Below, in pieces: positions 37,976 through 50,477 of a stretch of 64,000 nt of DNA. This DNA comes from Circinella umbellata (lineage: Eukaryota; Mucoromycota; Mucoromycetes; Mucorales; Lichtheimiaceae): positions 124,001-188,000 of the forward strand of contig JAIWNF010000061.1 in NCBI GenBank assembly GCA_025093555.1, written 5' to 3'. A model generated the notes under the pieces. The model saw nothing but the letters and a program-made list of their open reading frames with translations. It did no database searches and was not told the origin of the DNA. Made by a program: the position numbers and the translations under genes. Positions within the stretch are counted from its first letter, which is position 1, and every line of letters begins with the position of its first letter.

Positions 37976-40900
37976 GTTATCATTACCACTATTTTTCCTT
38001 TTTATAAAATAACAAACTATACTATAAGTTTTATAATTTTATTATACATTTCCATTTATACATATCCATTGTACAAAGCATACTTTCTTATATTATATTA
38101 TTATTATTATACATATTATCAAAAAATAAAATAAATTGGGGTTTCTTGATCCATCAATATAATTTAGTTCGATAAATGTGGAGAAAATTGGCTATTTTCA
38201 TTATTTTATTTGTATATATGTAGTATCTAAACAAGAAAAATATCAAAACTATCAACGGATGACCTTCATTGAATTGGATGAAAAAACTCTCCTACGTACG
38301 TACTCCTTCATTTTCATAGCAAGATATAATATTTATATTTGCATCTATACGAATATCAACGTAAAAAAGTAACAGCTTGAAAAGAAATATTTTCGTTTGA
38401 TCTTACACTTGTGATATCTTTTTCGTATCTTATATCGTTGTTGATAATTGGCTGAAAAATATAATGCCGCTACGTATGATATGACAATATTCAAACTTCA
38501 CACCAGGATTTGCTTCTGTATACAATAACAGCAGTACCAGCTCACACAGGTAATTTGGATACTACTTTTAAAAAATGTCCTGACGTGCTACTGTATACTC
38601 GTCCTTTGACAAGAGCAACTTCTAGTACGTATATGTAACAAAAAGAAACAACCTTTTTCAGTGGTGGTTTTAGTAATATGCATGACTTCCAAAAAGTAAT
38701 GTCACATTTTCTAGACAACCATTTTGAAAACGTGATGTTGCTTTTTTGGAAATTATGTACCTTATCACGAACGACAATATATCCAACAGCGCCTTGGGCT
38801 CATATGACTAGATTTAAAATTTATTTTGCTTCTACTAAATACTATAGAATGTTACTGCGCAACAAAAAATAAAAAGTAAAACTGAATGCAGGCCACGGGA
38901 TATGGCTGAAGGGCGCTGACATACAGAATAGAGTTTTATGGATAAAAATCTACTGCGCTACATTATATTACATTTACATATCGAATTTTTTTTTTCGCTT
39001 CTGATGAGGGACAAAAATCAGTGAACAATAAATTCTATCGGTTCAATGAAAAAAAAGAACGTGTAAGTTGTGAATCACAATACTTTAAGGCTCGAGTTAG
39101 AAACTATGTAACTCTTTTCAAGGCGTGACAATAGAACCGTTAGTAGCAGTAGTAATAGTAACAGCTATTTGTGAGATGGTTTTAATTATTTTTCAAGTAA
39201 AAAAAAGAACATCCAATGAATGCTGAAAATGATATATTCTTTAATAACTTCTTCTGTCACGACAAGAGAATTGGACTAAAGGTGTTAACTATATGGCACT
39301 ATGAGTTTTACTCGGTTACTTTTAATACAAACTGTCATAATATGTAACAACAATAAATCTTGTTTTGAAATAGTAGCATTAACATAGCTGTCTCAAAGAG
39401 TGTATCTTTTTTTCTCATCAACTTCCAAAAACTCCCTTCTAACCAATGATTGATTCATTCCCTAGGTAAATAAACTAATAAACAAGCCTGTTTGCAGTTT
39501 CATATGTCGTATATAGTTTGGCATAAACACTTAAATGCAATGACATATGGTTATTGGAAAGCAGATTTTATATACAAACAGCTAACAATAATAATCCCAA
39601 AGTAGTAAAAAGACCATTTTTTTTATCCCTCGTGATGATTTCTTGTAGACCTGGCTATAAAAGTCGAAATTCATTTTTGTGATACAGTGGTTCGGATTCA
39701 TGGTTAAACGACCAGTACAGAGCCATTAAAAATACATCATTTAATCCAACATCACTAGTTATTAGCCCAGAATAGGAAATATACGTATCAATAATAGTAA
39801 AAACGAAACAATCAAATCCTGTTTGTAAAAGACAAGGAGCCCTTTGAAGAAAGAAAAGCTTCTGTTTAAATAGATCTTATTAACTTACGTATTGCATTTT
39901 TTAATTCTTCATCATTTATTGTAGCCGTTGGTTTTTCTTACACTGTATGTAATTTACTACGTACGTATACTAGTTTTTATATAATTGGTGGTTTTGATGG
40001 TGCGGCTTGGTTCAAAACATTATTTCTTTTATTGACTGATGAAACAGTATTAATATAAATGTATCAAGAAATGTAAGATATTTTATTTTACTTTACATGT
40101 TTTTTTAAACAAAATAAAAGAAGGAGAGAAACTGCCATCCTTCTGTGTAGAGCAGTGAGTAACTACTATTAAACAAGATAATTTAATGGATTTTACTGTC
40201 ACCTGGTAACATGACAAATAGCAATTTCATTCAAACCGCCTTGGAAAGTTCTAGTATTAATAAAAACATAACAATTAGTATAAGGCCTTATGTTAAACAC
40301 AATCATCAACAGCAAAGCTATAGAGTATATACTATTTAAGAATTAAGCACATATAAAGAAATGACTAGCCTGAATGATTACGTTTTCGTTTTTTTTTGTG
40401 TAGTCTATAAATAAGAATTAAAACTTGAAAACAGTTGTTAGAAAAAAATGTCTCTTCACCAAATTATTCAAATATATATTAACAACGTTTTGTCTGTTGC
40501 AACGGTTCTCAGGCTTTCTTTTAAACATCTCTCGGCATTTGCCATTTTGTATCAAATGGCACTAAGTCGATGTCGACTCTATTTATGATGCTAATTTTTA
40601 TCATCAAAAGACCGGCAAACATAACAAGAATACCAATCACTCCTTCCTCACGTAATCACTGAATGGTAAAGAGCTTAGAATATAGTTGATAATATTTACT
40701 TACCAAATCATTATTTCGCTACAATTTTGTAATAAACTATTCAGAAGAAAAAAAATAAAAACAAAGGAAGAAAAAAGTAAATGCAAAATCGAATCATCTT
40801 TTATATGCACAAACAAATTTTAAGAATATATTATGTATTTAAAGATCATTATGTTCTCATGCACTTTTCATAAAAGCTATGTTTTATTGCCTCTGCGGCA

Positions 40901-41960
40901 GATTTTTCCGAATCTTATAGAGTGCCTACATATACGTACCGCAGCAGAAACCAAGGAATTTATAGTATTGTTACTGCGGAACTTTTTATTCCCAAATAAG
41001 CTTTATTACTCTTTGGTGACAATCAGCTTACTGCTTTACACTGTTTCTATTGTGTAACATTGAATAAATATGCTCCTAAAAAAAGACCTTGTGAATTATA
41101 AAGAATGGTAATTAGATATATACCTTTTTCTATGTTTTTGATAATTATAGCAGCTTCCGGCTATACAGTGTAACTGCAACTAACTTTATAATATTGGTGA
41201 GGGAATTTTGAAGTTATTCTATACATTTTGTCACGTAATACACATCTTCTATTCTGTGATGAGAACAATTCAATTTATTCATGCATTAAAAGTCAAAGCC
41301 CAAATATCATATGAACAAAATACTGATACCCTATTTACTTGGGGACAAAATTTTTAATTTCTCTCGGTGTGTATAATTGTTTTATTTTGAAAGAGAAAAT
41401 CTTACCTAGCCGGTTTTCATATACATAAGAAATAAAATATGATAACTGAAAATCAAATCAAATAATGTAAGTTTCAAGGGTGTAAAATGGAAAAAAAAAG
41501 ATAGCACAAGCGTCAAAAAGATGTCTTTACTCAATATGGATAGTATTGGTGTTGGCTACTCATTGGTATTACTTATTCATGACTTTTTGTATTTTCAGGT
41601 ATAAAAATCGATGCTTTGCGTACCATTTTGGTAGACTGACTAAGAAGTAAAAAGCCCATCACTAAGTTTATAATTTACTACTTATAAATATTCTCTTTCA
41701 TAACATCAATTAAAGAAAACGTCAATGATATTAAAATAATTATTATAATTCTTAACCAATTCTAACCATTTACTTGCGCTTAGGAAAAGTTATCTTTCTC
41801 TAAGATTTTAAAACATAAGTTGCTTTATTTAGGTATTTTATTTTATTCAAGAGATTTTCTTACTCAACTTATATATTTATTATACGTACAGGCTGCATAA
41901 ACATTTGGTATTTGAAAATAATACGTATCAACTGAATTCTCACTATAGAAATCTAATTTA
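37976..41960. other. Gene desert, left part
   Basis: AT-rich intergenic DNA after the GOGAT stop, which is followed by its 3' untranslated region. Open frames at 38178-38372, 38678-38872 and 40833-41057 lack domains or coding bias. A perfect 8-bp-stem hairpin lies at 40540-40561. No gene is supported. Confidence 0.5.
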
Positions 41961-43453
41961 CAGAGGATCCCCGTTAATTTCATAGGGCCATTTTCCATTT
42001 TTTTGTGAAAATAAAGGGGTGTGAAAATTAACGGATACTATGAAATTTTTCTACAAGAATGTGCATATATTGAATACTTCAGCCCACTACTGTATATCTT
42101 TTATTGTATCAAAATACGTATTAATTAATAATTTATTTTTATACGATTGTTCTTGATGCATTTTTGTAACTATTTCTTTTTTTTATTTGAGCACGTCTAT
42201 AGCACCTTTTTTTCTTTTGAAAAAAAGTTATATATAGTGCAGAGATAATTTATTTTTTATATTATTACATTTTTTCATCTTTTTCTTTTCATCTTTCTAT
42301 ATTTTTGCTTTATATATACCAAAACAAAATAACAGTACGTAACCGGATCTAACGTTGGCTTGACAGCTGAACAGTATAGTATTCTGGCTGATAAAAAAAA
42401 CTTAACCCACGAACCATGACAAACCGATCGCTAGCATTATTAGGGGTTAAAAATGTTGTTTGAGGCACCTGATATTAGTACTATATACAAAAGTTTGAAT
42501 CAAGAAAAACAAGAACAGAATAAATATTCAACAAACTCTTAAGAAAAAACATGCAAATGGCGTAATTAAAAGAGTAACCCATCCTGTATACTAATTTAAT
42601 TACAATCCTTATATTTATCACATAATTGTTTTTTTTTATTTACACACCCGTCACCACGGCTAAAATGAGTAATAGAAATGAATGGATTTCCATGAATCTG
42701 CATGATCACTATTGACATGAAATTCTATGAAATGTGTCAGTTCATGGAGATCCATAGATCTATGCAAAGTCATAGATATTCAGTCATATCCATTACCTAT
42801 TTATAAGCAGATTCATTCCTAGTTTCTAAATGATATATATTTTACTTTATGAGCATATACATTATACTGCAGATATAACATGGTTGAGACCACTTCTACT
42901 ATATTATGATAGGCACTTTGAATAATAAAATTTTCTTTTTGTGGGCCATTAACTATGTGGGAATACTACTTCTTGCCAAACGGTCATGGGTTCACGAAGT
43001 ATAAGTATGCAATTTAATAGATTATCACTCATATTTACAAAGCATGCATTTTCATTCATATTCATAGGTATTTTTTCATAGATATTTGTTCAGTTTTATG
43101 CCAATTCATATATCATTCAGAGCCATACATTGTCGCTCAGATTCATTAATTTTTGTAATAGAGATTCACGGATTTATTTTTATGAAGATGAATTATTGTC
43201 TTTATTCATGCATATTCATAGAGAAGCATGGCATTTCATAACCTATAAATTCATATTCATAGAGAATTAGGAACGGTAATTGCATGCAATTTTTAGCCGT
43301 GGTGCGTTAAGAATTCAATGCCGCCAAGTGCTGTGAAAGTGAAATTAAGGGGGATGTGAAAATTTTCTTATGTTATTTTTACCATTCCTTGATTTTTTGT
43401 GAAGTTATTGAGGTGTGAAAATTAACGGATATGAAATTAACGGGGATCCTCTG
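41961..43453. mobile_element. Nonautonomous TIR element with TA target duplication (Tc1/mariner-pogo type)
   Basis: Perfect 23-bp terminal inverted repeats begin CAGAGGATCCCCGTTAATTT and end with the complement at 43431-43453. The element is directly flanked by TA at 41959-41960 and 43454-43455, the duplication typical of Tc1/mariner/pogo transposition. Subterminal GTGTGAAAATTAACGGATA motifs occur near both ends. No transposase frame is present. Removing the nested insertion leaves about 837 bp, a typical nonautonomous derivative. Confidence 0.85.
42652..43304. mobile_element. Nested 653-bp TIR element with 3-bp duplication (CACTA-like)
   Basis: It lies inside the TA-flanked element. Perfect 14-bp inverted ends CACCACGGCTAAAA at 42652-42665 and TTTTAGCCGTGGTG at 43291-43304 are flanked by CGT on both sides (42649-42651 and 43305-43307). 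Ends starting CAC with a 3-bp duplication fit CACTA/EnSpm, though Harbinger-type cannot be excluded. The interior is noncoding and filled with variants of ATTCATAG/CATAGA in both orientations, like the subterminal repeats of CACTA elements. Confidence 0.75.
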
Positions 43454-46400
43454 TATACTGACTTAATATCTCTGTACTAGATTCGATTAGTGTATAATAG
43501 TACCATATCATTATCGCTTAACATATATTATCTCAATCTAAAAAACATGGGTTTATAAGAATATGAATCGATAGGTTGTAATACAATAATACTACTCGCA
43601 CTCACCATAAAAATACTTAGGCTGAATAAATATACCCTTTATAAAGTAAATATGAAAACATCATTCACACCGGCTACATAGAGAAAAAGACTGACGATGT
43701 AAAACTTTACAGCGTTTGTTGTTCACACATAACAAATGTCTCTTTTCCAAAAGCACAATAGCCAATAAAAATTCGAAGGAGAAAAAAAGGTCGCTTTTTC
43801 TTTTCTTAAAATCCAAGGAAAGAGGTGGATGGAGTCATGAAAAGTGACTGAAGAAGATTTCTTCTTCTTTTACCAGAGAGTAACTACGATCGAATAATAT
43901 ACAAATTTGATTTTTTGTATAAAAAACTGTGGTCATTATGTTGTAGAATAGATCTGAAAAACAATGGAAAGGAAGTAAGATATTTTATGCACCAAGTATT
44001 TGAGTATTTACTCCTGTTAAGATTCACGCAGCAAAAAAAATATTGTGAATATTAGCGCATGTTTATTGTAGACTCTATATTTTTCTTCTCCATTGCAAAA
44101 TGCAGTGGTACTATATAGCAATAACAATTTCTTGTATAATGTACTGACAAGATAAAATATAGTTTTGCCTTTTAATGGATATATCATCGCGGATAAAAGG
44201 TCTCTGTGAAAGAAACATACTTACGTAAACAACTAAAAAAAGAACATTAACTGATGCATAGTATATATATATATATAGTCCTCGCTTGTATGTGTGTAAT
44301 AGCAAAAGCGGTTAGAGCAGCTATTGTAGGTAGCTTACGCTATAAAATACACAATCAATAAAGAAATCGCTGTTTCATCAATAAAAGCATAGTTGTAATA
44401 TGGATCGATCCCAAGTACGGACTAGGGTCATATATATATTTGTACAGTTGAATTACCATCATGTGGTGAAATAGATTGACAAATGATGGCTTTCCAGATG
44501 AAACGACATATTTTGGACATATGATCCTTATCAGCGTGATTGATGATAGTTAAGCCATTGTACTCCTTACAGAATAGGCCGTGATATCATTATAGTTAGT
44601 TGTTTGTTCATGGGATTTTTTGAAAGATAGAGCCAGCATGTATACTCATCTCTCTCAGCGTTGGCTTTTCCATTAATCTTCTAACAGGAGTAATAATTAA
44701 TCACATTGATGTGTTCGACGTTTCGTAGTTGAATAAACCAAAGTAACTCTGTCTGTATTTTTTAATTGTCTTTTTGTAATATCTTGGTAATTTGTGTAAC
44801 TTTGTATTCTTTTTGCTATATCGACCATGTGGATGACTTAAGAGCACATTGTTGTTGCGCCTGCTTAATTTTTTATTGTATTACTTGTATTTGATTCTCT
44901 TAATTTATATAATTTTTGAAAAGCGTCGTTCTTTTGTCGATGACGATGGTTGATAATATCCATGATGCTATCATTACCCATAATATAGCAGTATATATAA
45001 ATTGAAGCATTATAATAATGTCCTATTGAGTATGACATTTACACTTTATTTATGTTTAAATCTCTTTCTTGCCAACTTGGAGACTGGTGACCCACTTTGA
45101 ATAAGCTGGTAGGATACCCACAATCATTTATTGCTTGCTTCTATTATTTTCTATGACCACATTCTTATTCAAACGTCGTATTATAAATCTTTAACTCAAA
45201 CTTATACTCGCATTACCATCTGGATACTGAATCATAGGCAACTCTTGGGAAGTTTGGTGACTATTTCATGGCTTAGTATATGTTTTGATTAGAGTCAAGT
45301 GCCATATTCATTAATTAGCATTGAAACTGCTTTTAGATAGTGTCCCTTTCATACTCATTATAAGTTTTAAATTATATACTGTTTCTTCTATACTATGCGT
45401 CTTGAGAAGCTAGTATTAACACCATAAAGTAGACCGATAAATATATCTGCAGTTGTTGCCAACGTCCATAGGTAATGAAACCTTAAAATATATGGGAAGA
45501 AAAAAAATTAAGGCGTCATTTCGGACGTTTTACCTTTTATAGCAGTTAGTTAGTTTTATTTTTTAATTTTTTGACCCTTGCCAACAAGCTGGTTTCGCTG
45601 TCAAACAATTATAATTAATTTCGGTCCAATTATCAAGTACTTTCATATTTTATTCGGACATAGTGAGTCCGATAGAACCTTTTTTCTATTTGTCCCTGAA
45701 AAGAAGAACGGTGTATATATTTAATATATTGTAATTTTGGGGGTTGCGGGGAATTGATGACTAGGATGGCCCTGCTTTTTTTTTTTTTTTTTTTTTTGCC
45801 CACACTTGTTTCTTATCATATCAAGATCTTGAAAGACAGCCCACAGAAAAAATGAGATCTTTCGATGGTACTAATGTTTTTATTCTTATTTTCTTAATCC
45901 GGAGAGAACAATTAATATCGTACTTAATTTTTTTTCTCGTACACAATGAAAATCATCAAATCCATTCACCATATAAATGTATACTTACAGTAATTTATTT
46001 ATTTACTCAAATCTAAAAGAGGCAATAAAGTACAAAGAAATGACAACTTTTCTTATGTTATCTGCATGCAGAAATGCTTATTGATAGTCCGTTTCCACGT
46101 GGCAACTATAAGAAGACTAGCTCGTTTATTCTTCATGTATAGATGAGAAACTAGTGGCTGCAAGATGAAACTGAGATTATGCGGGGAAGTCTTTTTTTGT
46201 TCTTTGTTATGTGAGTGTTTTTGAGAATTACACAAATACACACGTACAAGCAACACACATTACATTTTATAAGCATATCACATAATAGTTGTGCTACAAT
46301 AAACAAGGTCCAAAAAGTTATCGCTTCCTATCCTGGTACATTCATTTCCAAATTGCTTATGTACTCATTAAAGTGTGAGAGAGGTCGTTATGGTTTTGTG

Positions 46401-47390
46401 CTTCTCAAATGTTTATGTGTGTGAAAAATCTCAGGGACCATTGCTGAATTGTATAACGTGGCAAAAGGAAAATAAAAAAAGGTGGGGCAACAAACAAAAG
46501 GGTTAAAGGAAGAATTGCCTGCAAACGTGGAACCTACCTTTTTGAGATACTTTCTTCCTTTTTGCTTATCTGATACACTTTAAATGGGCGAATACTTTTT
46601 TAATTACATTTGTTTGTGTACTCTTTTATTTTAATTTTTTTAATGTGTGTAGCGTCAAAACATTACTATCACACATCTACTCTCTAGATGATGTGGGGGA
46701 GAAAGAGTTTGGGGGGTGGGTAAGAATCAAAGGTTGGGGATTGATAATGTAGTGTAATGCAATAGTATAGATCAGTGATTATTCTTATTGTTGTTTGAAA
46801 ACTCGTGCACTATTATTATTTTTACCCCCCCCTGGGGTATTCTTATTTTGTTTTTTCTATTAAGCTTTCTCTTCTATCTAAGAATCTAGCACATCATGTA
46901 TAATAATATATCAAACATTAATCATCAAATCATCGGGGCTTTCAATGAGCTGATTTTTTATTTTATTTTAGGAAAAAAAAAAGTCCTCTTTCGACTTTTT
47001 GCTATATATTCCCTCAAAGGGTAAAGGCCCGGGGAAGCAAAGTTTTTATTACATCTAATGTTGATTGGATCGGTGTCAACACATAAGCCCATTCGGAGTA
47101 CAAGTTTTTTTTTCTTGGTTGCAAAAAAAAAAAAAATTAACGAAGGGAAGCAAGAATTTTCAAGACCCTTTTTTTTTTTTGTTATAAGATATTCCAAGAC
47201 TTCTCACGCGCTTTCCCTCACTCTCCCGCTTTTGGTCTTTTTGTTACTTTTACTTTCTTCTTTCTTCTTCGTACTCACTTTCCTCTTTTACTCTTTTTCT
47301 TTTCTTTATACATTGTTTTTTCTTTCTCTCTTTATTTACATATACAATACATTAAGCTTATTTATCGAGTAAAGAAAATTAGAGCACAAA
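43454..47390. other. Gene desert, right part
   Basis: AT-rich DNA with no supportable gene. It includes a T run of about 23 at 45776-45798, a tRNA-like segment near 44293-44352 (see findings) and, at its right end, the pyrimidine-rich leader of the WRKY-like gene (about 47215-47345). Confidence 0.5.
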
Positions 47391-48910
47391 ATGAACGAAT
47401 ACATTTTCTCTACAGGTGATTCAACCATTACTGCTTTACCAACCACGTCCCATTTTGACGATAACAACAGTATCACTGTTAATAATCATAATAAGCCTAT
47501 ACCACTTTATCATCATGAACAAGTACCATTTCATCATAATACCAGTGAACCTCTTTCTTGCTCTTCCTCATCATCATCACCGCCTGATATAACTTCTCCC
47601 CCACCTCTTCAATTTTTTCAACCACCTCAACAAGAGGATGAACCAATGTATATGGCTACAGGAGCAACAGATAATACTACCACCAATGACCCCTGGCAGC
47701 AGCAGCAGCAGCAACAAAATATTACTACAGCAACTACTAACCCTATTACTTGTGATCTTCAAGAAGTTCTCATGTATTATCGTACCCAACCTGAACTTTT
47801 AAAATTAATTCTTTTAAGTAAAGTAGAGGAAGATAAACGAAGGACCGAAGAGGCCAAATTACGTGCTAAAGAATTAGATATGTTATTATTGCAACAACAT
47901 CAGTTAGCTGCTGCCACTTCTTCATTTCTCACAACAACCATACCAGCAGCAAATCAACAAGAACACATAAACATGTTTACAACACAACAACAACACCAAC
48001 AACAGTCGGAAAGCCGAAGTTCTAGTGCTTCACCACCTCCTTTACTATCAACATCATCTTCAATGAACAATCGTCGTGATTCTGGTTCAGCTGGTATGGG
48101 AGAAAATGTTACTTCTTTATTACAGTCTTCATCTGAAGACCCATCCTTACATCAATCGTCACAACCTCCATCATTAGATGAATATAATCCATTTTCTCCT
48201 CCTGAAACACTTTCATCACCGTCAACCAACAACAATACTAATTTATTACAAATGAATAGGTTAGTATTTTATTTTATTTTATTTACGTGTATGACAGAGT
48301 ATTTATATAGAAATGTGGAGTAGAAAAAAAAAGGCAAAGTAGAGTCTCAAGTGGAACGGTAAAAGAGAGAAAAAAGCGGAAAAAGGTGTTCTGTGTTCCT
48401 GTTCCAGATTTTTTTTACTATACAAGGAATCATCGAATTGTAATCTAACAATATCATATATGTATTTATATATAGTTATGCTTCACCCATGATAGCAAAA
48501 CATGATCCATCTCCTCCACCTGAATCAGTACCTCAACAACAAACATCACAACAGAGAGCACCACCTCGTCGACGACGAGAGATGCAGGCCATCACTAAAA
48601 TCGTCGAGACGCGTGAATATCCTTACTTGGACGGATATTTCTGGAAAAATAATGGTAATACGGTACAAAAAAAACTGGTAATAAAAGCATATATTACAAG
48701 TGTTCCAACAGTAGCAAGGTAAATATTGCTATTATTATTATTTAAGAGTGTGAAAAGGAATAAGTATACTAAATAAAAATTAAAAATTGTTTACAGGGCT
48801 GTCCAGTAAATAAGACAGTAACATGGAAAGAAAATGGTGAATACCTTATCAAGTATCGTGGGGAGCATTTACCAGAATGTGGAAAAGTACAACGAATCAT
48901 TGATGTGTAG
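47391..48910 (+). CDS. WRKY/GCM1-superfamily-like zinc-finger transcription factor (frameshift in this sequence)
   Basis: Exons 47391-48259, 48476-48718 and 48797-48910. The N-terminal 290 residues are rich in Gln, Ser, Pro and Asn, with a helical stretch (LQEVLMYYRTQPELLKLILL, then KVEEDKRRTEEAKLRAKELD) that may dimerise. A basic patch (PPRRRRE) precedes the C-terminal domain: YPYLDGYFWKNNGN, SIYYKCSNSSKGCPVNK and YLIKYRGEHLPEC. This follows the WRKY order (DGYxWRKYG, YYRC, GC, YxGxH), with zinc ligands C-x6-C-x21-H-x3-C. The WRKYGQK heptapeptide is replaced by FWKNNGN. At an A8 run (48667-48674) the frame breaks: one more A would join both halves, and the downstream frame matches the third exon's phase. 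The intact form would be 408 residues. It is either a sequencing indel, slippage or a recent null. Targets are unknown. Confidence 0.72.
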
Positions 48911-50477
48911 ATAATAGAGCAAACGAGACAAAACAAACCCTTCTTTTTTTTTATATGTACATTTTTCCTTTTTCCTTTTTTTTTTATATATATTTCTTCC
49001 ATTCATTTCATTTTTCTCATCATATTATTTCCTTCATCATCTTGAACACTCCTCCTCTTTTTTTTTTCTTCACACATCGAGTATTAAAACCATGGCAGCG
49101 AAAAAAGACCAACAAAAAATTCGAAACAAAAAAAAAAAAAGATCCACTCCCCCAACAATAACACCAACCCTTCTCCACTTTTAAACTACTACCGCTACTA
49201 TTACTACTACTATACTACAACTGCTACAAAGTATACTTTTTTTTTGTATACAAACACAATACCCCATCTCCCCATGATATAAAACAAAACACAACAACAT
49301 ATTTCATGATTTAACAATTTATTTATAGTTTGATTTATATATGTATAAATATACATGTAGATATATTATATTATATACCAGTTTTGTTTCTGAGAGTGTA
49401 GAACCATGAACAAGTTTTTTTTAAGTTGTCGATCTTCCTGTTGGGTCTTTTTAATGCCGTATTTTTGGGGATGGGCGGGGAAAGATACAGAATCTACAAT
49501 ATATACTCTTTTATTTATTTATTCATCGTCGATATTCAGGGTCCTACATATCCATTTTATACAAATGAGGAAGATCTTCACTTCATAGTTAAAAAGTGTG
49601 GAGAAGAAGATTATCATAGAAACCTTAATGTGGGTTGCTATGGAAACAGCATAAATGATATACCGTTAATAGGGCGAAGAAAAAAAAGCTGTTGTTAGTG
49701 TGTGTAATTTGTTATCTGCCAGCATTTTTTTTTTTTGTGACCCCAATGTTTATAAACTATAACAGTGAGTAACAAAGATTACTGAACGTTGATTGGCTCA
49801 AGATGTTTTCTTTTTCCCCCACTCGAAAAAAAAAACCCAAAGATTTTTTGATTCGAGAAGTTGGAAACAGCTCAGTTTGCCTCAGAACAAGTTAAACTTT
49901 GTTGCTTGGCAGGTCGGCTGCTGCCGTTGGTAAAGTATTCTGTCATTTTACTCCCCAACCCTTCTCCCTGAATAGCTTCCATTCGTATTACCACTATATA
50001 ATACACTATCGTTTTTTCCTTTTTAAAACATTCTTTTTCCTTCCTTCTCTCCTTTTTCATCAAACAAATAACAACTAATAACAAAAAGATAAAAGAAGAA
50101 AGAAAGTGTGTGTGAATAGAGAGCATAAATCCCATAAAAACCAATTAATCCAAACCTTATAAAAAAAAAGGTATAGCACTTTTTTTTTTCCTCCCAGAAA
50201 CCCAGTACAGAATATACCCTCATAACCTTTTATAACGCAGTATAATATTAATCATAATAATTTAACTACACTCACGCACATAACAACAATAACCTTTCTT
50301 TCTCTTTTTCTCTTCCTTACTTTTTATTTCAACATAATAGTTTCACCTTTTATTTTTATTCTTATCAATATTATTTTAATATCTCTGTATTATAATACTT
50401 CACCAACAAAATCAAAACGAGCTTTACTTGTTCCTATTTTATTCCTCCTTTTGTTGATTTTATAATTTATAATAGCC
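48911..50477. other. Intergenic and 5' leader of Zn2Cys6 gene
   Basis: Holds the 3' end of the WRKY-like transcript and the promoter of the Zn2Cys6 gene, with a pyrimidine-rich tract at about 50295-50345 and A/C-rich sequence before the ATG. The open frames at 49406-49588 and 49426-49698 overlap, show no domain, and are not called. Confidence 0.45.

Noticed and set aside
40540..40561. Perfect hairpin TGCCATTT/AAATGGCA
   Set aside because: Isolated, with no gene next to it; chance palindromes are expected in AT-rich DNA.
44640..45300. Possible solo LTR or retroelement relic, because TTGGAGACTGGTGACC at about 45078 looks like sequence after an LTR
   Set aside because: No matching LTR ends, target duplication or coding remnants could be found by eye.
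49406..49698. Overlapping open frames with hydrophobic residues
   Set aside because: Two frames overlap each other, composition follows T-rich DNA, and no homology is recognised.
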